From Methanoregula sp. (GTDB lineage Archaea > Halobacteriota > Methanomicrobia > Methanomicrobiales > Methanospirillaceae), in contig JAJRCF010000009.1 of the NCBI GenBank assembly GCA_028679075.1, positions 1-64,000 on the forward strand: a stretch of 64,000 bases of DNA, read 5' to 3'. Both the position numbers and the translations under genes were made by a program. Below are positions 54,463-62,569 of this stretch, in pieces; position 1 is the first letter of the stretch, and the number at the start of each line of letters is the position of its first letter. The notes under the pieces were generated by a model that was not told the DNA's origin, did no database searches, and saw nothing but the letters and a program-made list of their open reading frames with translations.

Positions 54463-54688
54463 TTGCTCTGTAGAAAACATTTGATAATTCATCATGACGC
54501 TCTCGGGGGCTCTGCGCCCGCCGTTGCGGCGCCCCCGAAAAGGATTGTGCCGTATTACCGGTACACATTAGTGTAGAATTTTGTTCACAGGTAATACCGA
54601 GGCATCATAATGCGCCCCGTCCCCCTTGGGGGACTGGTGGCGCAAGAGGGGGGTGCGATCAATAAAAAATGGGATTTCTACAGAGCAA
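54463..54688. repeat. Gene-free, hairpin-rich element bounded by a 14-bp inverted repeat
   Basis: ttgctctgtagaaa (54463-54476) is matched in inverse by tttctacagagcaa (54675-54688). Inside are a GC stem (cgggggc...gcccccg, 54505-54540), a gtattacc/ggtaatac pair (54552-54559, 54590-54597), and a compound stem tgcgcc...ggcgca (54611-54644) around the perfect tccccc-tt-ggggga. No reading frame is convincing. It could be a small non-autonomous element or a structured RNA. Confidence 0.5.
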
Positions 54689-54733
54689 TTTATTTGTAAG
54701 ATTCTGTGCGATTCCCATCCGTACCCCCCGTGG

Positions 54734-54799
54734 CGAAGGGTTGATAGCCCTTCACCTGTCTCATCTGTCATAAAATTTGACATCTCGAAGGGCTGATAG
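54734..54799. repeat. Two near-identical 14-bp direct repeats in a gene-free region
   Basis: cgaagggttgatag (54734-54747) and cgaagggctgatag (54786-54799) differ at one base. The first also folds with the following cccttc into a 6-bp stem. The surrounding 54389-55030 holds no gene that I can support; the rest of it, up to the PIN toxin gene, is AT-rich and featureless. Confidence 0.4.
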
Positions 54800-55030
54800 A
54801 TCTTCCCCGGTCAGCCCCTCCTTTCAGGAATCACGGCCCTCCCCGGAAGTATCAGGAAAATAGGAAAATTTTACCAGAACAAAAGAGAATAATTAATCAC
54901 ATTCTCACTCTGCCGGACTTGCGCATCTTTTTTGTGAGAATCTGCAAATCGTTCAGTACTTTTGAGTCATAAAGTGCGCCCGCGTACTTCCGTATGTCAC
55001 GGCTTTTTGTCTTCATGCATGATTCACCAT

Positions 55031-55435
55031 TCATCCGGGATACCCGGTTATCTCAACGCCCATATCAGAAAAATGTGGATCGTTTGTGACAACCGAAGCT
55101 CCGACCGACAAAGCGGACGCAGCAATGATCGCATCCGCAATGGAAATTCCCTGGCGTTTCATCGTGCCGGCATCCATCGCGATCTCCGAAGTCAGCGTGA
55201 TAATTTTTAGTTTTGATCCTTGGACCTGCATGACCCGGAGCCGGGCGGTTGCTGCATCTGTTTTCCTTGCGTAGATGTACACAAGCTCGGTCAGCGTGAT
55301 CGTTGCAACGAATCCTTCTGCCTCTCCATCCTGGATGGCCTCAAAATATTTTTTAATGGTATCCGATCCTTCTTCGCGGTTAAAAAATGCGAGGAACGCG
55401 TGGGTGTCAAAGAGTAGTCTTGTCTTCGAGCTCAT
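55031..55435 (-). CDS. Toxin, PIN-domain RNase
   Basis: 134 residues. The active-site acids are Asp10 (LLFDTHAFLAFF), Glu50 (TLTELVYIY), Asp101 (SIADAIIAAS) and Asp119 (TNDPHF). It is only distantly similar to the PIN toxin at 54011. Its start overlaps the antitoxin gene by 29 bases. Confidence 0.9.
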   Translation of the reverse strand: MSSKTRLLFDTHAFLAFFNREEGSDTIKKYFEAIQDGEAEGFVATITLTELVYIYARKTDAATARLRVMQVQGSKLKIITLTSEIAMDAGTMKRQGISIADAIIAASALSVGASVVTNDPHFSDMGVEITGYPG

Positions 55436-55649
55436 CGTCCCACTCCTTCCGCATCTCTTTGAGCAGAGTCCCGGTATTCTTCAGCTTGTCAACGCCCCAG
55501 AGTTCTGTAAGGTTGACCAGCGGCCTGAGACAGATGCCATCATTCTCCTCCACGATCACCAGCGAGTCACCTTCCTTTAACGAGAATTTTTTCCGGACTT
55601 TTGAAGGAATGACGATCTGGCCTTTTGAGGACAGGGTAACAACTTCCAT
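55407..55649 (-). CDS. Antitoxin, AbrB/MazE-type swapped-hairpin protein
   Basis: 80 residues. VVTLSSKGQIVIPSKVRKKF and LKEGDSLVIVEENDG form the AbrB/SpoVT DNA-binding fold. The C-terminus (GTLLKEMRKEWDDELED) would bind the PIN toxin. It is the first gene of the pair, with a TATA-like aactatattatc at about 55676-55686. Confidence 0.9.
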   Translation of the reverse strand: MEVVTLSSKGQIVIPSKVRKKFSLKEGDSLVIVEENDGICLRPLVNLTELWGVDKLKNTGTLLKEMRKEWDDELEDKTTL

Positions 55650-55669
55650 AGTATGAAATTAGTTGGATT

Positions 55670-55722
55670 GTAAGATAATATAGTTTTGGCTTACCGAGTA
55701 AGATATTTGTGGGGATGTAAGA
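55670..55722. promoter_or_regulatory. Three GTAAGA-type direct repeats upstream of the AbrB antitoxin
   Basis: gtaagataa (55670), gtaagatat (55698) and gtaagaaaa (55717) lie around the predicted promoter. They could be sites for the antitoxin. The spacing is uneven (28 and 19 bases), so this is tentative. Confidence 0.3.
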
Positions 55723-56466
55723 AAAAATCATGAGACAAAGTCTCTCCGGGGGTGTTTTCTCCGTTGATTATTGCGGTGATGGCCACCCCCACTCATACGA
55801 AGCGACCAGTACTCTTCCTGGATCCATTCTCTGTCGGAGACCCCCGCTCGTTACGAGAGACCGGGCCTTTCGGGAAGCAGTAATTCCCGAAAATGCCACG
55901 GTAATTCGACCCGGCCGGGTGTTTTTCACGACGAAAAAGGCATGACGGTATTTACCGACATTTGGATAGACGAACGGCCGGAAATGCGGAGCGGTAGAGA
56001 GGTCCGATCAGAGGGCAACCCGTTTTTTCGGGAGAATGTTACCTCGGAGAATGAGCATTTCACGTCTGATGGACTGGTGGCAGAGGAGCACCCATGCCGC
56101 AGGAGATCGCCGGACCGCGATGTCTCACTTCCCGGCACATGATAGGAGTACTACCCCCCGGAATAGTATCCGGGCTCATTTCTGCACCGGATTACCATTT
56201 TTCCATGGTGTCCGACCGGCCTGTTTCGGGGCTTTTTCAGTGTAGTGTCCCGGGAAATCCCCCATTATACTCCGATGGGGGAACGGAGGATATTACGGGG
56301 GATAAAACCGGCCTGTTTGGAGCTAGTTTGCTTCGAGAAAAATTTCTCCGGTGGGTTACTGTATGTTGCGGGGAGCGTGGCTGAAGGAAGGGCTGGTTTT
56401 TGGGATTGCTCTTTATCAGTACGGCTTTATAGTCAGATCATGACCGGTTGAAGGATTCAGTGCAGG
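55723..56466. other. Gene-free stretch between two toxin-antitoxin pairs
   Basis: About 740 bases with no supported gene. Short frames exist on both strands but show no family pattern. A 12-base direct repeat accggcctgttt occurs at 56215-56226 and 56307-56318, and a small palindrome gagaaaaatttctc near 56334. It looks like decayed accessory DNA. Confidence 0.45.
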
Positions 56467-56492
56467 ATTGTAAATAAGTAAATACTTACAAT
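56467..56492. promoter_or_regulatory. Inverted repeat (candidate operator) of the RelE-type pair
   Basis: Outer arms attgtaa (56467-56473) and ttacaat (56486-56492) enclose inner arms aagt and actt. It lies 15 bases before the ATG at 56508 and next to a TATA-like tttacatac, a normal place for autorepression by an antitoxin. Confidence 0.5.
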
Positions 56493-56507
56493 GTTTACAT
56501 ACTATCC

Positions 56508-56714
56508 ATGCCCTCCCAGGAATGTGCAACCAAGAGAATTCCGGTATGCCCGAGTACATGGGAAGCCGTCCACGGATTACGCAGGCCCGGCCAGACATTT
56601 GATGACGTGATCAGACAGCTGGTACGCGAAGAGAACCGGCGCCGGTTGTACGATGAGACCCATAGGATCATGGAAGAAGATGATTTCGTCCCGCTTTCGG
56701 AGATTAAAGCGTGA
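56508..56714 (+). CDS. Antitoxin of a RelE-type pair
   Basis: 68 residues: TKRIPVCPSTWEAVHGLRR and QTFDDVIRQLVREEN suggest a ribbon-helix-helix-like or VapB-type N-terminus, followed by an acidic tail (MEEDDFVPLSEI). The stop overlaps the toxin's GTG start (GTGA). Confidence 0.8.
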   Translation: MPSQECATKRIPVCPSTWEAVHGLRRPGQTFDDVIRQLVREENRRRLYDETHRIMEEDDFVPLSEIKA

Positions 56715-57004
56715 ATTATGAAATTGTTGTCCAACGAAAATCCGCGGATTTCCTCAACGGACTTGATGATAAAAGCAGACGGATCGTCCGGTCACGGCTC
56801 GCCACACTAAAAGACGATCCCTTTCCCGGCAAAGGCGGGGACAAGGAATTAATCAAATCGCCAAAAGGAAGACCTGACGATAAGGTGTACCGCCTCCATG
56901 TCAGCCGCAGTTTCACGGCATTCTACCAGATTAAAGAAAAAACAGTATATATCACTGAAGTCCTGACGATCGAACAAGCTCATAAAAAGTACGGTATCCT
57001 CTAA
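56711..57004 (+). CDS. Toxin, RelE/ParE family
   Basis: 97 residues with a GTG start. VVQRKSADFLNGLDDKSRR, YRLHVSRSFTAFYQI and VYITEVLTIEQAHKKYG follow the RelE superfamily pattern (basic helices, then a beta-sheet with R-x-F-Y). The target is mRNA on the ribosome for RelE or gyrase for ParE; the sequence does not decide between them. Confidence 0.87.
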   Translation: MNYEIVVQRKSADFLNGLDDKSRRIVRSRLATLKDDPFPGKGGDKELIKSPKGRPDDKVYRLHVSRSFTAFYQIKEKTVYITEVLTIEQAHKKYGIL

Positions 57005-57027
57005 CCGGCAATCTTTTTTTTGAATCT

Positions 57028-57038
57028 CCTTATATTCC
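57028..57038 (+). promoter_or_regulatory. TATA box deciding the purB start
   Basis: ccttatattcc is centred 26 bases before the ATG at 57059, so purB is probably leaderless and the frame from 57020 is not the start. Confidence 0.6.
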
Positions 57039-57058
57039 TGTACATCCCATTTCTACCC

Positions 57059-58399
57059 ATGGCAGTCCACCCCATCGAGGAGCGCTACGGCACGAAGGAG
57101 ATGCGTGCTGTCTGGAGCGAGAAGAACCGGTTCTCGTGTATTGTCAGCGCCGAAGTTGCGCTGGCAAAAGCCGAGGCCCACCACGGCATGATCCCAGCTG
57201 CTGCGGCAGTCGAGATCAGTGACAAGGCCCACAATGCCTCGCTCGAACGGGCGAAGGCGATCGAGCTCGAGATCAGCCACGACATGATGGCGATCGTGAA
57301 AGCGATCTCGGAGGTCTGCGGGGAGTCGGGCCGGTGGGTGCACTACGGTGCGACCAGCAATGATATTCTCGATACTGCGACCGGGCTCCAGCTCGGCCAG
57401 TCTCTTGATTTGATCGATACAAAACTGAGAAAACTTCTCGCGGTCCTCCTGAAGCGTTCGGAGGAAACCAAGGCGCTCGTCTGCATCGGGCGGACGCACG
57501 GGCAGCAGGGCGTCCCGACCACGTACGGCCTCCGGTTCGCGATCTGGGCAAGCGAGGTTGCAAGGCACATCGAGCGCCTCGAACAGATGCGGCCCCGGGC
57601 TGTTGTCGGCCAGATGACCGGCGCCGTGGGGACGCAGGCCGCGCTCGGGCCAAAGGGGATGGAAGTGCAGGCCACGATGATGGAATACCTCGGGGTTGGT
57701 TCAGTGGACGTATCCAACCAGGTGATTGCCCGCGACCGGTACGCGGAATACTTCATGTTCTGCGCGAATGTCGCCACAACGCTCGACAAGATCGGCGTTG
57801 AAATCCGCTCGCTCCAGCGGACCGAGATCGGCGAGGTCGAGGAAGCGTTCGGGGCAAAACAGGTGGGTTCCTCCACGATGCCACACAAGCGCAACCCGAT
57901 CAAGAGCGAGCAGGTCTGCGGTCTTGCCCGCATCATCCGCTCATCAGTTGAACCGGCACTCCAGAATAACACGCTCTGGGACGAGCGGGACCTGACCAAC
58001 TCCTCCTGCGAACGGGTACTCTTCCCCGAGGCATCGATCCTCACCGACCACTGCCTCCGGCTCATGGCCGGCGTGCTCGAGGGACTCGTCATCAACCGCG
58101 CCGCGATCCGGCGGAACCTGGAGTTCCTTCACGGGATCAATATGGCCGAATCGATCATGATCGAACTGACGAGGAAAGGCATGAACCGCCAGGACTCCCA
58201 CGAACGGATCCGGATGGCGAGCATGCAGGCCCTGGCCGAGGGCCGGCCGCTTGCCGAGATCCTTGCAAAAGACCCGGAAGTTGTCCGGTACTGTTCCAAA
58301 ACGGACATCGCTACCCTTCTCTCCCCGGATGCGTACATCGGGACCTCCGTTAAGCAGGTAGAACGGCTTATCGAAAAGCTCTCGCCGCTCACGGTCTGA
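57059..58399 (+). CDS. purB: Adenylosuccinate lyase
   Basis: 446 residues. The superfamily signature is GSSTMPHKRNPIKSE (about 278-292), and the other conserved parts are HYGATSNDILDTA and IGRTHGQQGVPTTYG. It cleaves SAICAR and adenylosuccinate to release fumarate, in purine and AMP synthesis. Start MAVHPIEERYGTKEM matches the family; 13 extra codons upstream are excluded by the TATA box. Confidence 0.97.
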   Translation: MAVHPIEERYGTKEMRAVWSEKNRFSCIVSAEVALAKAEAHHGMIPAAAAVEISDKAHNASLERAKAIELEISHDMMAIVKAISEVCGESGRWVHYGATSNDILDTATGLQLGQSLDLIDTKLRKLLAVLLKRSEETKALVCIGRTHGQQGVPTTYGLRFAIWASEVARHIERLEQMRPRAVVGQMTGAVGTQAALGPKGMEVQATMMEYLGVGSVDVSNQVIARDRYAEYFMFCANVATTLDKIGVEIRSLQRTEIGEVEEAFGAKQVGSSTMPHKRNPIKSEQVCGLARIIRSSVEPALQNNTLWDERDLTNSSCERVLFPEASILTDHCLRLMAGVLEGLVINRAAIRRNLEFLHGINMAESIMIELTRKGMNRQDSHERIRMASMQALAEGRPLAEILAKDPEVVRYCSKTDIATLLSPDAYIGTSVKQVERLIEKLSPLTV

Positions 58400-58508
58400 A
58401 CGTAGAGCGGATATTTTTTCCGTTTCACGACCTATTGACAATCCCTGTCACTTTCACGCCCTGAAGATACAATATTTATTAACTCTCCCGGATAATACGA
58501 CAATACTC

Positions 58509-60308
58509 ATGGATCGGTCTATCACAGTCTCGGGCCATACGATAACCCATACCGATATAGTCCGCGCCTGTGTCATTGTCTCACTCACGTTCTCCTGCAT
58601 CTTCATCACCTCGATATCCCTTGCCCGGCATGTCGAGACGATCTATGCCCAGCTCTTCTACTTCCCGATCCTGTATGCCACTTATTTTTACCCGAAGCGC
58701 GGCCTCATCCTTGCCGGTTTTTGTGCCGTCGTGTACGAGGTGCTGGCCTATGTCTATGTGTTCCCGGACACAGCCGGGATGATCTATACCACCGGGCAGG
58801 CCATCCTCTTTATCTGTATCGCGGCGGTTGTGGCGTATTTTACCGAGAAGATCAACACCAGCGAGACCCGGTACCGCGGTATCTTTGAGACCTCCCTCTT
58901 AGGCATCGTCATCTTCGACCAGAACACGTTTGCCATACGCATGTCCAATTCTCATTTTTCCGAAATGATTGGATATCCACCGGAAGAACTGGGATCGATG
59001 ACCTTTGCCCAGCTCTTCGGTGGCCGGGATGAGCAGCGCCGGTTTTTCGAATATCTTGGCTCCAGCGAGGATGTGGTCAACTTCGAGACCACGTTCCTCT
59101 CAAAGGGTGGCGAACCGGTCTGGGTGAACCTCTCCTGGAGCCGGATTGACGGGAACCTGGTCAGCTGTTCGGTCATCGATATCCACCAGCGGAAACTCGC
59201 TGAGCAGGCGGCAGAGGAGAACTTCCTGCAGTACAAACAGGTGACGGAGCATGCCCCTACCAGTATCGTCATCCTGAAAGGCACGGGTATCGTGTATGCG
59301 AACCCGACGTTCCGGGCCTTCACCGGGTATGAAGAGGATGAACTGGCGGGAAAAGATATCCTCATGTTTATCCATCCCGATGATCGTGACCGGTTCCCTG
59401 TTATTCCCGATGCACCCGATACCAGCCAGCCCCTTCCTGCGATGACCGAGGTACGGTTCTGTGCAAAATCCGGTGATACGCGGCGGGGCACCCTGTTCTT
59501 CACCTGGATTTCCCAGAAAGGCAGCCCGGCAGTGCTCATCAACCTTGTCGACATCACCGAGTACGAGCAGCTCAAAAAGACGATCCAGCAGGACAATATA
59601 CGGCACCAGGGCATCATCAGCACGGTGGCGAAGGAACTCCATTCGCCCCTCCAGCCCATCATGGGGTACCTCAATATGCTCACGCAGAACCCGGAGACGT
59701 ACGGCGTGACCGAGGAGACCCGGGTGATCCTCGATCGGGTCACAAAGAGCGTGGACCGCGAACGTCAGGTCATCAGCCAGATGCTGGAGCTCTCGGACCT
59801 TGACTCGGAAAAGAACCTGCTGGAATATTCTACGTTCAGCGTCCCGTCCCTGATTAAAACCATCGTGGAGACCGGTGGGTATGCGTCAAAAGCGGAGCTG
59901 ATGATCGATGTACCTCCGGACCTGGATATTGAGGGAGATAAGGAAAAGATCTCGATCGTGATCGACTCCATGCTCTCGAATGCGGTGAACTACTCAAAAC
60001 CACCCCGGAAGATCCGTGTCTCGTATGCCTCTTCACCGAATGATGCCATGCACCGCCTTGCCATACAGGACAACGGGATCGGCATCACCAACACCCAGCT
60101 CGACGAGATCTTTGAGCCGTTCCAGCGTCCCGATGCAGCGAATGGCAGCCGGAAATACGACCGGGCCGGCCTGTCACTCCCGGTTGCAAAGAAATACGTG
60201 CAGATGCACGGGGGTTTCATCAGTGTCGACTCTGTCGTGAATATCGGCAGCACATTCACGATCCATATCCCGAAACACCGGCAGGCAGGCGTGACCAATG
60301 ACGCATAA
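58509..60308 (+). CDS. Membrane PAS sensor kinase with degenerate H-box
   Basis: 599 residues. A membrane module (15-115; QLFYFPILYATYFYPKRG) is followed by two PAS domains (about 125-235 and 245-355) and a kinase region. The H-box reads VAKELHSPLQPIMGYL: compared with the usual SHELRTPL, Lys375 takes the histidine position and a histidine appears three residues later (His378). The ATPase N-box is SMLSNAVNYS and G1 is DNGIGI, but G2 reads YDRAGLSLPVAKKYV, missing a glycine. It may be a weak or regulatory kinase. The TATA box aatatttatt (58471-58480) gives a short leader. It overlaps the receiver gene by 11 bases. Confidence 0.85.
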   Translation: MDRSITVSGHTITHTDIVRACVIVSLTFSCIFITSISLARHVETIYAQLFYFPILYATYFYPKRGLILAGFCAVVYEVLAYVYVFPDTAGMIYTTGQAILFICIAAVVAYFTEKINTSETRYRGIFETSLLGIVIFDQNTFAIRMSNSHFSEMIGYPPEELGSMTFAQLFGGRDEQRRFFEYLGSSEDVVNFETTFLSKGGEPVWVNLSWSRIDGNLVSCSVIDIHQRKLAEQAAEENFLQYKQVTEHAPTSIVILKGTGIVYANPTFRAFTGYEEDELAGKDILMFIHPDDRDRFPVIPDAPDTSQPLPAMTEVRFCAKSGDTRRGTLFFTWISQKGSPAVLINLVDITEYEQLKKTIQQDNIRHQGIISTVAKELHSPLQPIMGYLNMLTQNPETYGVTEETRVILDRVTKSVDRERQVISQMLELSDLDSEKNLLEYSTFSVPSLIKTIVETGGYASKAELMIDVPPDLDIEGDKEKISIVIDSMLSNAVNYSKPPRKIRVSYASSPNDAMHRLAIQDNGIGITNTQLDEIFEPFQRPDAANGSRKYDRAGLSLPVAKKYVQMHGGFISVDSVVNIGSTFTIHIPKHRQAGVTNDA

Positions 60309-60669
60309 GATCATGGTCGTCGAGGATGACGGTCCGATTCTTGAGATGATGGACCTGTTGATCCGGAAGCTCGGGTATACTCCTGTCTTAGTGGAGGACG
60401 GGCTTCGCGCACTTGAGATCATCCGCAGGGACCCGCCGGCACTGATCCTCCTTGACATCATGATGGTCCCGATTGACGGGTGGAAATTCCTGGAAACCCT
60501 CCGGGGGGAGGAGGGCACGCGGGACATCCCGGTGATCATTTTCAGTGCCGCCCCCGAAGTGGGGGAGCGGATGGCGCAGATCCATGATCCGCGGCTTGGT
60601 GTTCTCCATAAACCCGTCTCTCTCGATGACCTGAAAGAGGGAATCCTGAAATATCTCCCGCCGGCGTGA
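60298..60669 (+). CDS. Stand-alone receiver (CheY-like) response regulator
   Basis: 123 residues: acidic pocket VVEDDG, phosphoacceptor Asp53 in LLDIMMVPIDGW, switch residues IFSAAP and LHKPVS. There is no output domain. The 11-base overlap with the kinase gene marks the two as partners despite that kinase's degenerate H-box. Confidence 0.93.
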   Translation: MTHKIMVVEDDGPILEMMDLLIRKLGYTPVLVEDGLRALEIIRRDPPALILLDIMMVPIDGWKFLETLRGEEGTRDIPVIIFSAAPEVGERMAQIHDPRLGVLHKPVSLDDLKEGILKYLPPA

Positions 60670-61190
60670 CCACTTCGTGAGTCCGGGTGCAATTCCTCAA
60701 GGAATATTCTTCAGGAAATATTGGAGTGCGGGTCTGCCAATGGGTAGATTAAATCGCAATGATTTAATAATTTAAAACTATTTTTACAGTATATCGGATA
60801 TTCAGGAAAGTGAAATTCCGCCCGTTCCAATGGTACGTCTCTCCGGAGATTAGATTGCATTAATCTTCCGGATGATCCAAACCAATTCCCCCGTTAAAAA
60901 TTCCATCCCATCATGAACACAGAACTGCCGGTCATCTCCCCAAGGAAACCTGTCTGGTGGTTGACTGGCGAGATGGGATATGAGCCTGCGGGAATATCTT
61001 TTTTTAAAGGCCTGGTGCCGGATTCACAGAGTAATGCAAAATTCCCTAGACTCCCTGGGGTTAACCGGAGATTTCCGGTAAGATTGGATCACATAATCCC
61101 TGCGATACTTCTTTTCAGCCGGCAATTCCTGGTCCGGGATGCCCGTTGTCTAACCTCCCGCGCATGCTGTCATGTTTCTGACCCGATGGA
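60670..61190. other. 521-bp gene-free gap with a perfect 8-5-8 inverted repeat
   Basis: No gene is supported. It holds an imperfect attcct/aggaat stem near 60690, a perfect inverted repeat attaaatc (60748-60755) and gatttaat (60761-60768) followed by AT-rich DNA, and an imperfect ccggagatta/taatcttccgg pair near 60845-60875. These may include the terminator of the preceding pair and control sites for the next gene. Confidence 0.4.
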
Positions 61191-61198
61191 GCTTCCCG

Positions 61199-62548
61199 AT
61201 GAACTATGCGACCGTACTTATAGTTGAAGATGAGGCTGTCATCAACCTGGACATTGTGAAGACTCTCAGGTCAATGGACTATCAGCCACTCTGTACGGCC
61301 TGTAACGGTGATGAAGCAGTGGCAAAAGCACGCGAGTTTTTACCGGATGTCGTTTTGATGGACATCGGAATTCCCGGTACTGTTGACGGAGTGGGGGCGG
61401 CTAAGATCATAAGGGACGAACTGGACATCCCGGTAATCTTTGTCACCGCATATGGCGATGATGCGGTTGTCGAAAGAGCCAAAACTGTTGACCCGTACGG
61501 ATATGTGCTCAAGCCGATCAGGGAACGTGAACTAAAAATTGCTATAGACCTTGCCCTGTCCCGGAAATCCGGAGAAATGCAGGGACGGCTGGAAGGAATG
61601 CCGGCACTTCCGGCAGGCAGTGGCGATAAACCGGATGATGCCAACGGGGGATACACCAGTCTTTCGGATATCAGGGCACTGTCCCACCGGGGTTTTTTTG
61701 CGGATATTGTCCTCCTCCTCTATAGCAATACTGAAGTAAAAGACCAGGTCTTCACATCTTTTATCGAAAGAAGCCTGAATGCACGGGGGGATGTGCTCTT
61801 TGCCTATTCTCTCTCCCGGGCACACAGGAGTTTTCTTCACGAGATCCAGATAGGAAAGATCAGGATTTGCCGGTTGAAGAGCGGGGACCTGTCCTCCCTT
61901 AAGGAAACCCTTTCAGGTAGTTGTATGCCGGATAGTTCCGATCCCGTCCCCCAGAGAATTGTCATAGATTTTTCCAAACGGTTTGATCCCGGGGATATCG
62001 AAGCGATCGTTGATCAGGTTATGGCGATCCGACACTCCGGAGTGCCCGTGTCTGGTATCATTGCACTGGCTATCGGGACCTGCGATGAATCCCTGGTATA
62101 TGCGCTGTCACAAAAAATACCCAATATGGTAGTGGCAACCAGTCGTGGCACACTCATCTCCAGTGCCGATCAATCATTTCCTCTTGAATCTCTCTCGTTT
62201 CTTCCCCAGTCCGTTGTTGATGAGACTGTAAAGAAGGTGCTGGAACCGGTCGTGCTCTCGTTTCTTGAAAAACCGATATCCGGGCACGACATCCTGCTGG
62301 AGATCAGGGGGCGTTACAACATAGCGGTTCCTAAGGCAAGGATCTACACGCAGTTGTATGCCCTCCAGGAGAAAGGGTATCTTTCCGTGAAAACGGTCGG
62401 GAAGTCTAAAGTGTATGTTCCGACCGAGTCCGGAAAAATATATATCCGGCAAAAACTGGATGAATTCAGATCCACGTTCCACCATATTCTCGCGGAGATG
62501 GCTGAAAAAAATACCGGGAATAACAGCACGTGGGAAAAAAGAGAATAA
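61199..62548 (+). CDS. Receiver protein with unassigned middle domain and C-terminal winged helix
   Basis: 449 residues. The receiver domain has Asp55 in LMDIGIPGTVDG, TAYGDD and LKPIRE. Residues about 165-330 (IVLLLYSNTEVKDQVFTSF, RIVIDFSKRFDPGDIEAIV) resemble MEDS/DcmR-type sensory regions, but only weakly. Residues about 340-425 form a winged helix of PadR type (EKPISGHDILLEIRGRY, RIYTQLYALQEKGYLS, then KVYVPTESGKIYI). It should be a DNA-binding response regulator, which is uncommon here since the other receivers lack output domains. ATG 61199 has gatggag 8 bases upstream; the frame from 61172 is less likely. Confidence 0.85.
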   Translation: MNYATVLIVEDEAVINLDIVKTLRSMDYQPLCTACNGDEAVAKAREFLPDVVLMDIGIPGTVDGVGAAKIIRDELDIPVIFVTAYGDDAVVERAKTVDPYGYVLKPIRERELKIAIDLALSRKSGEMQGRLEGMPALPAGSGDKPDDANGGYTSLSDIRALSHRGFFADIVLLLYSNTEVKDQVFTSFIERSLNARGDVLFAYSLSRAHRSFLHEIQIGKIRICRLKSGDLSSLKETLSGSCMPDSSDPVPQRIVIDFSKRFDPGDIEAIVDQVMAIRHSGVPVSGIIALAIGTCDESLVYALSQKIPNMVVATSRGTLISSADQSFPLESLSFLPQSVVDETVKKVLEPVVLSFLEKPISGHDILLEIRGRYNIAVPKARIYTQLYALQEKGYLSVKTVGKSKVYVPTESGKIYIRQKLDEFRSTFHHILAEMAEKNTGNNSTWEKRE

Positions 62549-62569
62549 ATGATTGGTCTCTCACTCACT

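Noticed and set aside
54503-54541. GC-rich stem as a tRNA or rRNA remnant
   Set aside because: No T-loop or anticodon arm pattern; it is a plain stem.
54568-54783. 71-codon minus-strand frame between toxin pairs
   Set aside because: It runs through two strong hairpins, has no recognisable motif, and its composition follows the repeats.
60913-61227. 104-codon plus-strand frame before the winged-helix receiver
   Set aside because: No motif; it overlaps the well-supported receiver gene in another frame.
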